A DNA stretch of 17,897 bases from JBBSVE01 sp038233815. Lineage in GTDB: Bacteria; Pseudomonadota; Alphaproteobacteria; Rhodobacterales; Rhodobacteraceae. The notes below the pieces were generated by a model. That model made no database searches. It had not been told where the DNA came from and saw nothing but the letters and a program-made list of their open reading frames with translations. This document shows, piece after piece, positions 1-7,874 of this stretch; position 1 is the stretch's first letter, and each line of letters begins with the position of its first letter. Where the stretch lies: the NCBI GenBank assembly GCA_038233815.1, contig JBBSVE010000054.1, forward strand, positions 1-17,897, in the 5' to 3' direction. The position numbers were made by a program, and so were the translations under genes.

Positions 1-3000
1 CTCACCGCCGCGCTGGGCGATCTGGGGCTGGAAGAGGATGTCGGCCCCGCCCGCCTCGCCTCCGCCCGCAGGCTCTTCGCGCGCGCCATCGAGGTTCCGG
101 GCGGCCTCAGGATCCAGACCATCCATTCCTTCTGCGCGAGCCTCCTGCGGCGTTTCCCGCTGGAAGCCGGAGTCTCGCCGCACTTCTCCGAGATCGACGA
201 CCGGGGCGCGAAGCTATTACGCGCGCAGATCGTCGATGAGATGGCGAGCGATCTTGCGCCGGGCGTCGTGGCCGACCTCGCGCGCAGTTACACCGGCGAG
301 GATTTCGGCGGTCTGGCGGAGGAGATCGCGCGGCGCCGGGGGACGTTCGCCAAGGCTTTGAGCGACGCGGAGTGCCACGCGCTCTTCGATCTGCCCGAGG
401 GACTGGGTGAGGGCGACATCCTGCGCGACGTGTTCCTCGGCGGGGAGTGCACGTGGCTGGGGGAGGTGGCAGCGGCGCTTGCGGGCGGAACGGTCACGGA
501 CCAGAAAGCGGGGGTCAGGCTGGGGGGGCTTGGCGCTGGCCCGCTGAGGCTCGACGATCTGACGCTGCTCGAATCCCTGCTCCTGACCGGGGCAGGCGCG
601 AAGGTTCCGTTCCAGGCCAGGATCGGCGCGTTTCCTACCAAGGGTCTCCGCGCGACGCTGGGGCCGCTGCTCGACCCGCTGGAGGCGCTGATGGCGCGGG
701 TGGAGCGGGCGCGGACGCGGCGCGTTGGTCTGGCCGCCGCCCGGCGCACGGCCGTGATGCACCGCTTCGCCGCGGTGTTCCTGCCGCTTTATGCAGACCG
801 GAAGGCGCAGCGCGGCTGGCTCGATTTCGACGACCTCATCATCCGGGCGCGCGACCTGCTGACCGATCCGCGCGTCGCGCAATGGGTTCTCTTCCGGCTC
901 GATGGCGGCATCGACCATATCCTCGTGGACGAGGCGCAGGACACCAGCCCCGAGCAGTGGACCGTGATCGAGCAACTGTCGGCCGAATTCATGGCAGGCC
1001 ATGGCGCGCGCGACGCGGAGCGGACGATCTTCGTCGTCGGCGACAAGAAGCAGTCGATCTATTCCTTTCAGGGCGCCGATGTGGCTGTGTTCGACGCCAA
1101 GCGCGAGGACTTCGGGCGGAGGCTTTCCGGCGCGGGCGCGCGGCTTCAGGTGCGCGAACTGGCCCATTCATTCCGCTCCGCGCCCGCGATCCTGCGGCTG
1201 GTGGATCAGACCTTCGGGGCGGCGGGGGACCGGGGCCTCGGTGGCGACGTGCGCCATATCGCGTTTCAGGAGGCGATGCCCGGGCGCATCGACCTCTGGC
1301 CGCCCATTGCCAAGGCGGAGGAGCCTGAGCAGGCGCACTGGTATGATCCCGTCGATCTCGTCTCGGACACGCATCATGCGGTCTTGCTTGGCCGTCGCGT
1401 GGCAGCGGCAATCCGCGACATGATCGTTGAGGGACGCCAGATCCCGGTGAAAGGCACGGACGCCATGCGCCCGGTTGCGGCGGGCGACGTGCTGATCCTC
1501 GTGCAGCGGCGGGGCGATGTGTTTGCCGCCGTGATCGCCGCCTGCAAGGCGTTGGGCCTGCCGGTGGCGGGGGCGGACCGGCTCCGCCTCGGCGGAGAGC
1601 TGGCGGTGCGCGACATCAACGCGCTGCTGTCGTTCCTCGCCACGCCGGAGGACGATCTGGCGCTGGCCTCGGTGCTGAAATCGCCGCTCTTCGGCTGGAC
1701 CGAGGCGCAGCTCTATGCCCTGGCGCATGGGCGAAAGGGCTATCTGTGGCAGATCCTGCGGGGCTGCAACGGGCACGCGGACACGCGAGCCGTGCTCAAT
1801 GACCTGCGCGACCGGGCGGATTTTCTGCGGCCCTACGACCTGATCGAGCGGCTGCTGACCTACCATGACGGCCGCCGCGCCCTGATCGCGCGGCTGGGGC
1901 GTGAGGCGGAGGACGGGATCGACGAGTTGCTGTCGCAGGCGCTGGTCTATGAGCAGAACGACGTGCCCAGCCTCACCGGCTTTCTGGGCTGGCTTGGTGC
2001 CGACGATGTGGAGGTCAAGCGTCGGACCGATGCGGCGGGCGGGCGCATCCGGGTAATGACGGTGCACGGGGCCAAAGGGCTGGAGGCGCCGGTGGTGATC
2101 CTGCCCGACACCGCCCAGCGCCGAAAGCAGGACCGGGGCGACCTGATCCTGCTGCCCGGCGCGACGGGCGGGCGGGTGCCGGTCTGGAAGACGCCGACCG
2201 GCGAGAGCCCGGAGGGCATTCAGACGGCCCGGGCGGACCTCGCTGCGCGCGACGCGGCGGAATCGCTGCGCCTGCTCTATGTCGCGATGACGCGCGCGCA
2301 AAGCTGGCTAATCGTGGCGGCGGCGGGCGACATCGGGGCGGATCCCAAGGGCGATGCGCCGCAGACCGTGTGGTATCGCCTCATCCGTGACGCGATGGAG
2401 GCGATCGGCGCATCGACCGTGGACGGTGGCGGGCTCACCTTCAGCGACGGGCACTGGCCTGCGCCCGCGCCGGAAGCCGCCCGTGCCGCCCCGCCCGACG
2501 CGGCCCTGCCGGACTGGATGGACCGCCCTGCACCGCCGAGGGATCGGCCCGCGCAACCGGTTCGCCCGTCGGACCTCGGCGGTGCCAAGATCGTGACCGG
2601 CGACGCAGATCAGGTGCCGCGCGATACGGTGATCCCGGGGGCCGGACCCGCCACGGATCGCGGCACCCGGCTGCATCTGCTGCTTGAACATCTGCCGGGC
2701 CGGGCGGAGGTGGAGTGGGAGACGCTGGCGGCAACCCTCCTGCCCGACGCGCCGGACCGGGAGGCATTGCTGGCGGAGGCGCGCGGCGTGTTGACCGACC
2801 CGGCGCTCGCGTTCCTGTTTGCGCCCGACGCGCTGGCCGAGGTGGCGATCACCGCGCCCTGGAACGGGGGGGTGCTGCTGGGTGCCATCGACAGGCTGAT
2901 CGTCGGCCCGGGCCGGGTGCTTGCTGTCGATTTCAAGTCGAACCTCGTGGTGCCTGGCGATGCAGCCGACGTCCCGGAGGGGCTCTTGCGTCAAATGGGC

Positions 3001-3138
3001 GCTTATGCCCATGCACTGGAACAGGTCTGGCCCGGGCGCCGGGTGGAGGCGGCGCTTTTGTGGACACGGACGCCCCTCCTCATGCCGCTGGATGCCGATC
3101 TGGTGAAGCAGGCGCTGGTCCGGGCCGGGACCGCTTGA
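1..3138 (+). CDS. addA: AddA, double-strand-break repair helicase/nuclease (5' end missing)
   Basis: AddA is the UvrD-like helicase and nuclease subunit of AddAB, which resects double-strand breaks for RecA loading in the cytoplasm. The frame is open from base 1, so the gene starts upstream; 1045 codons are visible, and the Walker A motif is outside the window. An early helicase segment, IQTIHSFCASLLRRFP, lies near bases 112-159. Walker B (VDEAQDT) is near 925-945, followed by GDKKQSIYSFQGAD (motif III), SFRSAPAIL (IV), VHGAKGLE (V, about 2062) and LLYVAMTRA (VI, about 2272). The C-terminal PD-(D/E)XK nuclease is intact: GAIDRL near 2881, VDFKSN near 2926 and QMGAYAHAL near 2992. The layout matches the alphaproteobacterial AddA type. 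The partner addB is expected upstream. trxA follows 53 bp downstream, an order I recall from Rhodobacterales. It ends with TGA. Very confident. Confidence 0.96.
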   Translation, partial: LTAALGDLGLEEDVGPARLASARRLFARAIEVPGGLRIQTIHSFCASLLRRFPLEAGVSPHFSEIDDRGAKLLRAQIVDEMASDLAPGVVADLARSYTGEDFGGLAEEIARRRGTFAKALSDAECHALFDLPEGLGEGDILRDVFLGGECTWLGEVAAALAGGTVTDQKAGVRLGGLGAGPLRLDDLTLLESLLLTGAGAKVPFQARIGAFPTKGLRATLGPLLDPLEALMARVERARTRRVGLAAARRTAVMHRFAAVFLPLYADRKAQRGWLDFDDLIIRARDLLTDPRVAQWVLFRLDGGIDHILVDEAQDTSPEQWTVIEQLSAEFMAGHGARDAERTIFVVGDKKQSIYSFQGADVAVFDAKREDFGRRLSGAGARLQVRELAHSFRSAPAILRLVDQTFGAAGDRGLGGDVRHIAFQEAMPGRIDLWPPIAKAEEPEQAHWYDPVDLVSDTHHAVLLGRRVAAAIRDMIVEGRQIPVKGTDAMRPVAAGDVLILVQRRGDVFAAVIAACKALGLPVAGADRLRLGGELAVRDINALLSFLATPEDDLALASVLKSPLFGWTEAQLYALAHGRKGYLWQILRGCNGHADTRAVLNDLRDRADFLRPYDLIERLLTYHDGRRALIARLGREAEDGIDELLSQALVYEQNDVPSLTGFLGWLGADDVEVKRRTDAAGGRIRVMTVHGAKGLEAPVVILPDTAQRRKQDRGDLILLPGATGGRVPVWKTPTGESPEGIQTARADLAARDAAESLRLLYVAMTRAQSWLIVAAAGDIGADPKGDAPQTVWYRLIRDAMEAIGASTVDGGGLTFSDGHWPAPAPEAARAAPPDAALPDWMDRPAPPRDRPAQPVRPSDLGGAKIVTGDADQVPRDTVIPGAGPATDRGTRLHLLLEHLPGRAEVEWETLAATLLPDAPDREALLAEARGVLTDPALAFLFAPDALAEVAITAPWNGGVLLGAIDRLIVGPGRVLAVDFKSNLVVPGDAADVPEGLLRQMGAYAHALEQVWPGRRVEAALLWTRTPLLMPLDADLVKQALVRAGTA

Positions 3139-3163
3139 CGGCCCGGGGCCGCGTCCTTACGTT
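3135..3163 (+). promoter_or_regulatory. Candidate sigma-70-type promoter for trxA
   Basis: TTGACG at 3135-3140 (five of six matches to TTGACA) is separated by 17 bp from TACGTT at 3158-3163 (three of six matches to TATAAT). It overlaps the addA stop codon and would start transcription near 3170, giving a short leader with the Shine-Dalgarno sequence AGGAG (3179-3183) 8 nt before the trxA ATG. Seen by eye only; the -10 is weak. It would let trxA be expressed independently of addA. Confidence 0.4.
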
Positions 3164-3191
3164 CCCTCCTCCCACTGCAGGAGAAAGCCCG

Positions 3192-3512
3192 ATGGCCACC
3201 AAATCCGTAACCGACGCCACCTTTGACGCCGAAGTGCGCCAGTCTTCGATCCCCGTCGTCGTCGATTTCTGGGCCGAATGGTGCGGCCCGTGCAAGCAGA
3301 TCGGCCCCGCGCTGGAAGAGCTTTCCGCCCAATACGAGGGCAAGGTGAAGATCGTGAAGGTCAATGTCGACGAGAACCCCGAAAGCCCGGCGGCGCTTGG
3401 CGTGCGCGGTATCCCCGCGCTGTTCATGTTCAAGGGCGGCGAGGTCGTGTCGAACAAGGTAGGCGCGGCCCCGAAGGCCGCACTCGACAGCTGGATCGCC
3501 TCGGCGGTCTGA
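3192..3512 (+). CDS. trxA: Thioredoxin 1
   Basis: This is a 106-residue cytoplasmic thioredoxin, a disulfide reductase recharged by thioredoxin reductase. The active site is FWAEWCGPCKQIGP, with the CGPC redox pair at about residues 33-36. The cis-proline loop VRGIPALFMFKGG is also present, and the length is that of classical TrxA. The start at 3192 is fixed by AGGAG at 3179-3183 (8 nt spacing) and by the normal N-terminus MATKSVTDATFDAEV. The open frame extends far upstream but only as a shadow inside addA. An intrinsic terminator follows 22 bp after the stop, so this is the last gene of the addA-side transcript. No odd features; the call is secure. Confidence 0.97.
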   Translation: MATKSVTDATFDAEVRQSSIPVVVDFWAEWCGPCKQIGPALEELSAQYEGKVKIVKVNVDENPESPAALGVRGIPALFMFKGGEVVSNKVGAAPKAALDSWIASAV

Positions 3513-3533
3513 AGAGCGTCAGAAGGGTTGGAC

Positions 3534-3557
3534 AGGCGGCATTCGTGCCGCCTTTTT
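3534..3557 (+). terminator. Rho-independent terminator of trxA
   Basis: A perfect 8-bp stem, AGGCGGCA (3534-3541) paired with TGCCGCCT (3546-3553), closes on a stable UUCG tetraloop (3542-3545). T residues run through 3557. The T-tract is only on the plus-strand side, so it terminates trxA and not the convergent glycerate kinase, whose stop lies 12 bp beyond. Confidence 0.93.
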
Positions 3558-3569
3558 CATGCGCGGCTC

Positions 3570-4826
3570 CTACGGCATCGCCTCGATCAGGATGGCGCGG
3601 AAGTCGTTCACGTTGGTCAGCGTCGGACCGGTCACGATCTGGTCCGACAGCGCGCCGAAAAAGCCATGCGCGTCGTTGCGATCCAGCGCCGCCTGCGGAT
3701 CGATACCGCACGCCGCCGCCCGTGCCAGCGTCTCCGGACCGACCCGCGCGCCCGCCACCTCGGCGGCCCCGTCCACGCCGTCGGTATCGCAGGCGAGCGC
3801 GTGGATGCCCGGCGCACCCGCCAGCCCGATGGCCAGGGCCAGACAGAACTCCGCATTCGGCCCACCGGTCCCGTCGCCGCGCCGGGTCACGGTCAGCTCC
3901 CCCCCCGACAGGAGCAGGATCGGCGGATCGCCCGGGCGCATCCCAGTGTGCAAGGCGAGCGCAAGGCGGGCCTGCGCCGCCGCGACCGCACGGGCCTCGC
4001 CCTCGATCGCATCGCCGAGGATGCGGACGTCGCAGCCCCGCGCCGCGTCCGCCGCCGCCGCAAGCGATTGCGCCGGGGCGGCGATCACCCGGTTCTCCAC
4101 GCGCGAGAGCCGCAGATCGCCCGGCGCCACCACCCCCGTCACACCGCCAAGGCGCCGCAGGACGGAGGCCGACGGATCGATGCCGTAGCGGGCGAGGATC
4201 GCGCGCGCCTCCCCGGGGTGCGAGGCCTCGCCCACGGTCGGACCCGACCCGATGGCGGCCGGATCGTCCCCCGGCACGTCGGAGATCATCAGGCACAGCA
4301 TCCGTGCGGGGTAGGCCGCCGCCGCCAGTTGCCCGCCTTTCACGGCGGAGAGATGCTTGCGCACCACGTTCATCTGGTCGATAGGCGCGCCGCTGGCCAG
4401 CAGCGCCGCCGTCACCGCCTGCTTTTCGGCCAGCGTGATGCCCTCCGCCGGCTGGACCAGCAGCGCCGACGCCCCGCCGGAGATCAGGGCAAGCACGAAG
4501 TCCTCTTCCCCCAGCGGCTCCAGCAGGGCGAGCATCCGGCGCGTCGCCTCCAGTCCTGCGCGGTCGGGGACGGGATGGGCGGCTTCCACCACCTCCACCC
4601 CTCGGGTCGGGCGGCCGTGGCCGTAGCGCGTAATGACGAGACCGCGGCACGGTCCCCATGCGGCCTCCACCGCCTCGGCCATCCGGGCCGAGGCCTTGCC
4701 CGCGCCGATCACGATCCTGCGGGCGGGCGGCGTGGGCGGCAGGTGGCAGGCCATGTCCTGCATCGGGTCAGCGACCTCCACCGCGCGGTCGAAGATGTGG
4801 CGCAGGAAGGCGTGGGGGTCGGTCAT
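3570..4826 (-). CDS. Glycerate 2-kinase, class II (MOFRL/DUF4147 family; GckA/TtuD-like)
   Basis: It is predicted to phosphorylate (R)-glycerate with ATP to 2-phosphoglycerate, feeding glycolysis from glyoxylate, serine, tartrate or photorespiratory-type routes. The N-terminal DUF4147 domain shows GAGKAS (residues 41-46), LISGGASALL (114-123), VVRKHLSAVKGG (154-165) and SDVPGDDPAAIGSGPT (182-197). The C-terminal MOFRL domain shows SGGELTVT, GGPNAEFCLALA, DTDGVDG and TGPTLTNVNDFRAILI near the end. The family is often misannotated as hydroxypyruvate reductase. The 418-residue length is normal. The start is uncertain: an ATG at 4838 adds MLGS, but neither has a clear ribosome binding site. I prefer 4826 because MTDPHAFLRHIFDRAV matches family N-termini. 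It is convergent with trxA and divergent from hslV, with no pathway partner next to it. Confidence 0.9.
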   Translation of the reverse strand: MTDPHAFLRHIFDRAVEVADPMQDMACHLPPTPPARRIVIGAGKASARMAEAVEAAWGPCRGLVITRYGHGRPTRGVEVVEAAHPVPDRAGLEATRRMLALLEPLGEEDFVLALISGGASALLVQPAEGITLAEKQAVTAALLASGAPIDQMNVVRKHLSAVKGGQLAAAAYPARMLCLMISDVPGDDPAAIGSGPTVGEASHPGEARAILARYGIDPSASVLRRLGGVTGVVAPGDLRLSRVENRVIAAPAQSLAAAADAARGCDVRILGDAIEGEARAVAAAQARLALALHTGMRPGDPPILLLSGGELTVTRRGDGTGGPNAEFCLALAIGLAGAPGIHALACDTDGVDGAAEVAGARVGPETLARAAACGIDPQAALDRNDAHGFFGALSDQIVTGPTLTNVNDFRAILIEAMP

Positions 4827-4873
4827 GGACCCCAGCATGGCAAAGGGCGAGCGCTTGGGAAAGGGGGGCCGGG

Positions 4874-4901
4874 TTGCCCCGACCCGGACGGCGCGCCATA
4901 T
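4874..4901 (+). promoter_or_regulatory. Possible heat-shock (RpoH-like) promoter of hslV
   Basis: In the 104-bp divergent region between glycerate kinase and hslV, TTGCCC (4874-4879) and CCATAT (4896-4901) are spaced by 16 bp. This resembles alphaproteobacterial RpoH promoters (TTG-containing -35, CYTATNT-like -10). hslVU is a classical RpoH regulon member, which makes this plausible. The elements were found by eye and the match is moderate. A second CTTG at 4854 is badly spaced. Confidence 0.3.
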
Positions 4902-4930
4902 GAAGCCTCAGGACATTTTCCGGGGCTGAC

Positions 4931-5488
4931 ATGAAACGCAACGAATTTCCCGGCTGGCACGGCACCACCATCCTCGCCGTCCGGCGTGGCGGCGAGGTGG
5001 TCGTGGCGGGCGACGGGCAGGTCTCGCTGGGCCAGACCGTCATCAAGGGCACGGCGCGCAAGGTGCGGCGGATGACGCCGGGGGGCCGCGACGTGGTGGC
5101 GGGCTTTGCAGGCTCCACCGCCGACGCCTTTACCCTGCTGGAGCGGCTGGAGAAGAAGCTGGAGGCATTGCCGGGGCAGTTGGCGCGGGCCTGTGTCGAG
5201 CTCGCCAAGGACTGGCGGATGGACAAGTATCTGCGCAACCTCGAAGCAATGCTGATCGTGACCGACGGGGACGCGCTCTTCGTCATCACCGGCGCGGGCG
5301 ACGTGCTGGAGCCGGAGAATGACGTGGCGGCCATCGGGTCGGGGGGCAACTTCGCGCTCGCCGCCGCGCGGGGCCTGATGTCCACCGATCTGGACGCGGA
5401 GGAGATCGCGCGTCGCGCCATGGGGATCGCGGCGGAGATCTGCGTCTATACCAACGGAAATCTCACGGTCGAAAGGATCGCGAAATGA
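4931..5488 (+). CDS. hslV: HslV, ATP-dependent protease proteolytic subunit
   Basis: HslV is the N-terminal-threonine peptidase of the HslUV (ClpQY) protease, a dodecameric chamber that degrades unfolded or regulatory proteins in the cytoplasm. The protein has 185 residues. The catalytic Thr is predicted at residue 12, in HGTTILAVRR, so an 11-residue propeptide must be removed; such propeptides are usual in alphaproteobacteria and absent from E. coli HslV. Other hallmarks are VVAGDGQVSLGQTVIKGTARKV with its lysine, GFAGSTADAF, IGSGGNFALAAARGL and the C-terminal ICVYTNGNLTVE. GGGG at 4922-4925 gives a Shine-Dalgarno 5 nt from the ATG. Its stop overlaps the start of the aldo/keto reductase (ATGA), so translation is probably coupled. 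Confidence 0.97.
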   Translation: MKRNEFPGWHGTTILAVRRGGEVVVAGDGQVSLGQTVIKGTARKVRRMTPGGRDVVAGFAGSTADAFTLLERLEKKLEALPGQLARACVELAKDWRMDKYLRNLEAMLIVTDGDALFVITGAGDVLEPENDVAAIGSGGNFALAAARGLMSTDLDAEEIARRAMGIAAEICVYTNGNLTVERIAK

Positions 5489-6531
5489 GCGACATGACCT
5501 ATACAAGGCTCGGTAATTCCGGGCTGATCGTCAGCCGGATCTGCTTCGGGACGATGACCTTCACGCTGGGCAACGGCTCCGGCCCGATGTGGGACGCGGT
5601 GGCCAAGGTCGACCAGACCGGGGCCACGGAGATGGTCGCGCGCTGTCTGGACCGAGGCGTGAACTTTTTCGACAGCGCGGACGGCTATTCGTCGGGCGAC
5701 GCGGAACGGGCGCTGGGCGTGGCGCTCAAGGGTCGCCGGGACGAGGCGGTGATTTCTACCAAGTTGGGCTTCCGGCAGACCGACACGATCACGGATGCCG
5801 GTCTGTCGCGGCGTCATGTGCTGAAGTCAGTCGAAGGGTGCCTGTCGCGGCTGGGAACGGACGTGATCGACCTTCTGATCGTGCACAAGACCGATTTCAC
5901 CACGCCCCTGGAAGAGACGCTGGCCGCGCTGGAGACCTGCGTGCAACATGGCAAGGCGCGCTACATCGGCTTTTCCAACTGGCCGGCGTGGCAGGCCGCC
6001 CGCGCGATCCAGTTTCAGCGCGACAACGGGATGACGCCGTTCGTGGCGGGGCAACTCCTCTACAACCTCGTGCAGCGCGATATCGAGGCAAGCCTCGGCC
6101 CTATGATGGCAGAGCTGGGGGCGAGCCTGATGGCTTGGTCGCCGCTGTCGGGGGGGCTTTTGTCGGGCAAATACGATCCCGAGAATATGGAGGCGACCGC
6201 CGACGGACGGCTCGCGGGCTTCGACATGCTCCAGGTCGAGCCCCAGAATGCGCGGCGTGGGCTGAAGGCCTTGCAAGACGTGGCGGACCGGCATGGCGCG
6301 CAGCCCGCGACGGTGGCGCTGGCGTGGATCCTCGCACAGCGCCGCGATCATACCGTGGTCGCGGGGGCAAGCCAGATGGCGCATCTCGACGCCGCCATCG
6401 ACGCGGCGGGGCTGGAGCTTTCGGCGGAGGACATTGCCGCACTGACCGACGCCGCGCCGCCGCGGTTGTCCTATCCCGAAACCTTCGACGGCGGCATGAC
6501 CGACGCCGCGCACAAGGCGGCCCTGGCATGA
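5485..6531 (+). CDS. Aldo/keto reductase inserted between hslV and hslU
   Basis: This is a 348-residue NAD(P)H-dependent oxidoreductase of the aldo/keto reductase superfamily (YajO/Tas-like, TIM barrel), probably cytoplasmic and reducing aldehydes or ketones. The substrate cannot be inferred. The full catalytic tetrad is visible: Asp63 in FFDSADGYSSG, Tyr68, Lys93 in VISTKLGF, and His134 in LLIVHKTDF. Downstream lie GFSNWPAWQ, the AWSPLSGGLLSGKY segment and a C-terminal coenzyme-binding stretch VVAGASQMAHL. The start at 5485 overlaps the hslV stop and has AGGA at 5474-5477, 7 nt upstream; an ATG at 5494 is less well placed. Its own stop overlaps the hslU ATG. The double overlap means it is translated as part of the hslVU message, which suggests co-regulation with heat stress. 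Confidence 0.93.
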   Translation: MSDMTYTRLGNSGLIVSRICFGTMTFTLGNGSGPMWDAVAKVDQTGATEMVARCLDRGVNFFDSADGYSSGDAERALGVALKGRRDEAVISTKLGFRQTDTITDAGLSRRHVLKSVEGCLSRLGTDVIDLLIVHKTDFTTPLEETLAALETCVQHGKARYIGFSNWPAWQAARAIQFQRDNGMTPFVAGQLLYNLVQRDIEASLGPMMAELGASLMAWSPLSGGLLSGKYDPENMEATADGRLAGFDMLQVEPQNARRGLKALQDVADRHGAQPATVALAWILAQRRDHTVVAGASQMAHLDAAIDAAGLELSAEDIAALTDAAPPRLSYPETFDGGMTDAAHKAALA

Positions 6532-7823
6532 CCGACCTTACCCCGCGGGAAATCGTCTCCGAACTGGACCGCTACATCATCGGGCAGGCGGACGCCAAAC
6601 GTGCGGTGGCCGTGGCGCTCCGCAATCGCTGGCGCCGAAAGCGACTCACGGGCGATCTGCGCGACGAGGTCTATCCCAAGAACATCCTGATGATCGGCCC
6701 GACGGGCGTCGGCAAAACCGAGATCTCGCGCCGTCTGGCGAAGCTCGCCCGCGCGCCGTTCCTGAAGGTGGAGGCGACGAAGTTCACCGAGGTGGGCTAT
6801 GTCGGGCGCGACGTGGAAAGCATCGTGCGCGATCTGGTGGATGCAGCCCTGATCGAGACGCGCGAGCGGATGCGCGGCGAGGTCAAGGCCCGCGCGCAGG
6901 CGGCGGCCGAGGAGCGGGTTATCGAGGCGATCGCCGGCACCGATGCCCGCGCCCAGACGCGGGAAATGTTTCGCGCCAAGCTGAAACGGGGCGAGCTGGA
7001 CGACACGGTGATCGAGGTCGAAGTGCCTGACGCGCCCGCGATGTCGATGCCCACGGCCGGAAACGGCATGGACATGCAGATGCAGGGCCTGCAGGACTTC
7101 TTCGGCAAGGCTTTTCAGCGCACCGCGCGCAAGAAGATGACCGTGGCGGAAAGCTACGACATGCTGATCGGGCAGGAGGCGGACAAGCTTCTGGATGACG
7201 AGACCGTGAAGGCCGCGGCGCTTGAGGCGGTGCAGGAAAACGGCATCGTGTTTCTGGACGAGATCGACAAGGTCTGCGCCCGCGCCGACGCGCGTGCCGC
7301 TGACGTGAGCCGGGAGGGCGTGCAGCGCGATCTGTTGCCGCTGATCGAGGGCACGACCGTGTCCACCAAGCATGGGCCGGTGAAGACCGACCACATCCTC
7401 TTCATCGCGTCGGGGGCCTTTCATACCGCCAAGCCTTCGGATTTGCTGCCTGAACTGCAGGGCCGCCTGCCGATCCGCGTCGAGCTGCGCCCCCTGACCG
7501 AGGCCGATTTCGTTCGTATCCTGACCGAGCCGGACAACGCGCTGACGCTGCAATACAGCGCACTGATGCTCACCGAAGGGGTGACCGTCACCTTTACCGA
7601 GGACGGGATCGCGGCGCTGGCGCAGATCGCGGCGGAGGTGAACGGATCGGTGGAAAATATCGGCGCGCGCAGGCTCTACACTGTGATCGAGCGGGTGTTC
7701 GAGGAGCTGTCCTTCACCGCCCCCGACCGCAGCGGGGAGGCGGTGGAAGTCGATGCCGCCTTCGTGGAGACGCATCTGGGCGAACTGGCGCGTTCGACGG
7801 ACCTCAGCCGGTATGTCCTCTGA
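6528..7823 (+). CDS. hslU: HslU, ATPase/unfoldase subunit of HslUV protease
   Basis: HslU is the hexameric AAA+ unfoldase that feeds substrates to HslV. The protein has 431 residues, close to E. coli HslU (443). It begins with PREIVSELDRYIIGQ, the family N-terminus. Walker A is GPTGVGKT (57-64), the pore loop is GYVG (90-93), the inserted I-domain spans roughly 110-235, Walker B is VFLDEID (241-247), and sensor-2 GARRL lies at 379-383. The C-terminal tail SRYVL is the segment that docks into HslV pockets. The ATG at 6528 overlaps the reductase stop, and upstream codons in this frame are only a shadow. It is the last gene of the hslV unit. No convincing terminator is visible in the 51 bp before the convergent gene. 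Confidence 0.97.
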   Translation: MTDLTPREIVSELDRYIIGQADAKRAVAVALRNRWRRKRLTGDLRDEVYPKNILMIGPTGVGKTEISRRLAKLARAPFLKVEATKFTEVGYVGRDVESIVRDLVDAALIETRERMRGEVKARAQAAAEERVIEAIAGTDARAQTREMFRAKLKRGELDDTVIEVEVPDAPAMSMPTAGNGMDMQMQGLQDFFGKAFQRTARKKMTVAESYDMLIGQEADKLLDDETVKAAALEAVQENGIVFLDEIDKVCARADARAADVSREGVQRDLLPLIEGTTVSTKHGPVKTDHILFIASGAFHTAKPSDLLPELQGRLPIRVELRPLTEADFVRILTEPDNALTLQYSALMLTEGVTVTFTEDGIAALAQIAAEVNGSVENIGARRLYTVIERVFEELSFTAPDRSGEAVEVDAAFVETHLGELARSTDLSRYVL

Positions 7824-7874
7824 CAGACCCGCGCTGATCACGCGCGTCCGTTGCAGCTGAGCCAGCCGGCGACC

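Noticed and set aside
3139..3151. CGGCC/GGCCG hairpin right after the addA stop, considered as a terminator.
   Set aside because: Short stem with no T-run, and it falls inside the spacer of the better-supported trxA promoter.
3528..4934. A 468-codon plus-strand open frame opposite glycerate kinase.
   Set aside because: Arg/His/Gly-rich shadow with no recognisable domain. The minus strand encodes an intact glycerate kinase.
5589..6527. In-frame extension of hslU upstream to a 744-residue protein.
   Set aside because: It overlaps the intact reductase gene out of frame. HslU family N-termini begin exactly at the ATG at 6528.
7830..7846. CGCGC/GCGCG stem between hslU and the convergent Na/Pi-like gene, considered as a terminator.
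   Set aside because: Only 5 bp, a seven-base loop and no T-tract on either strand.
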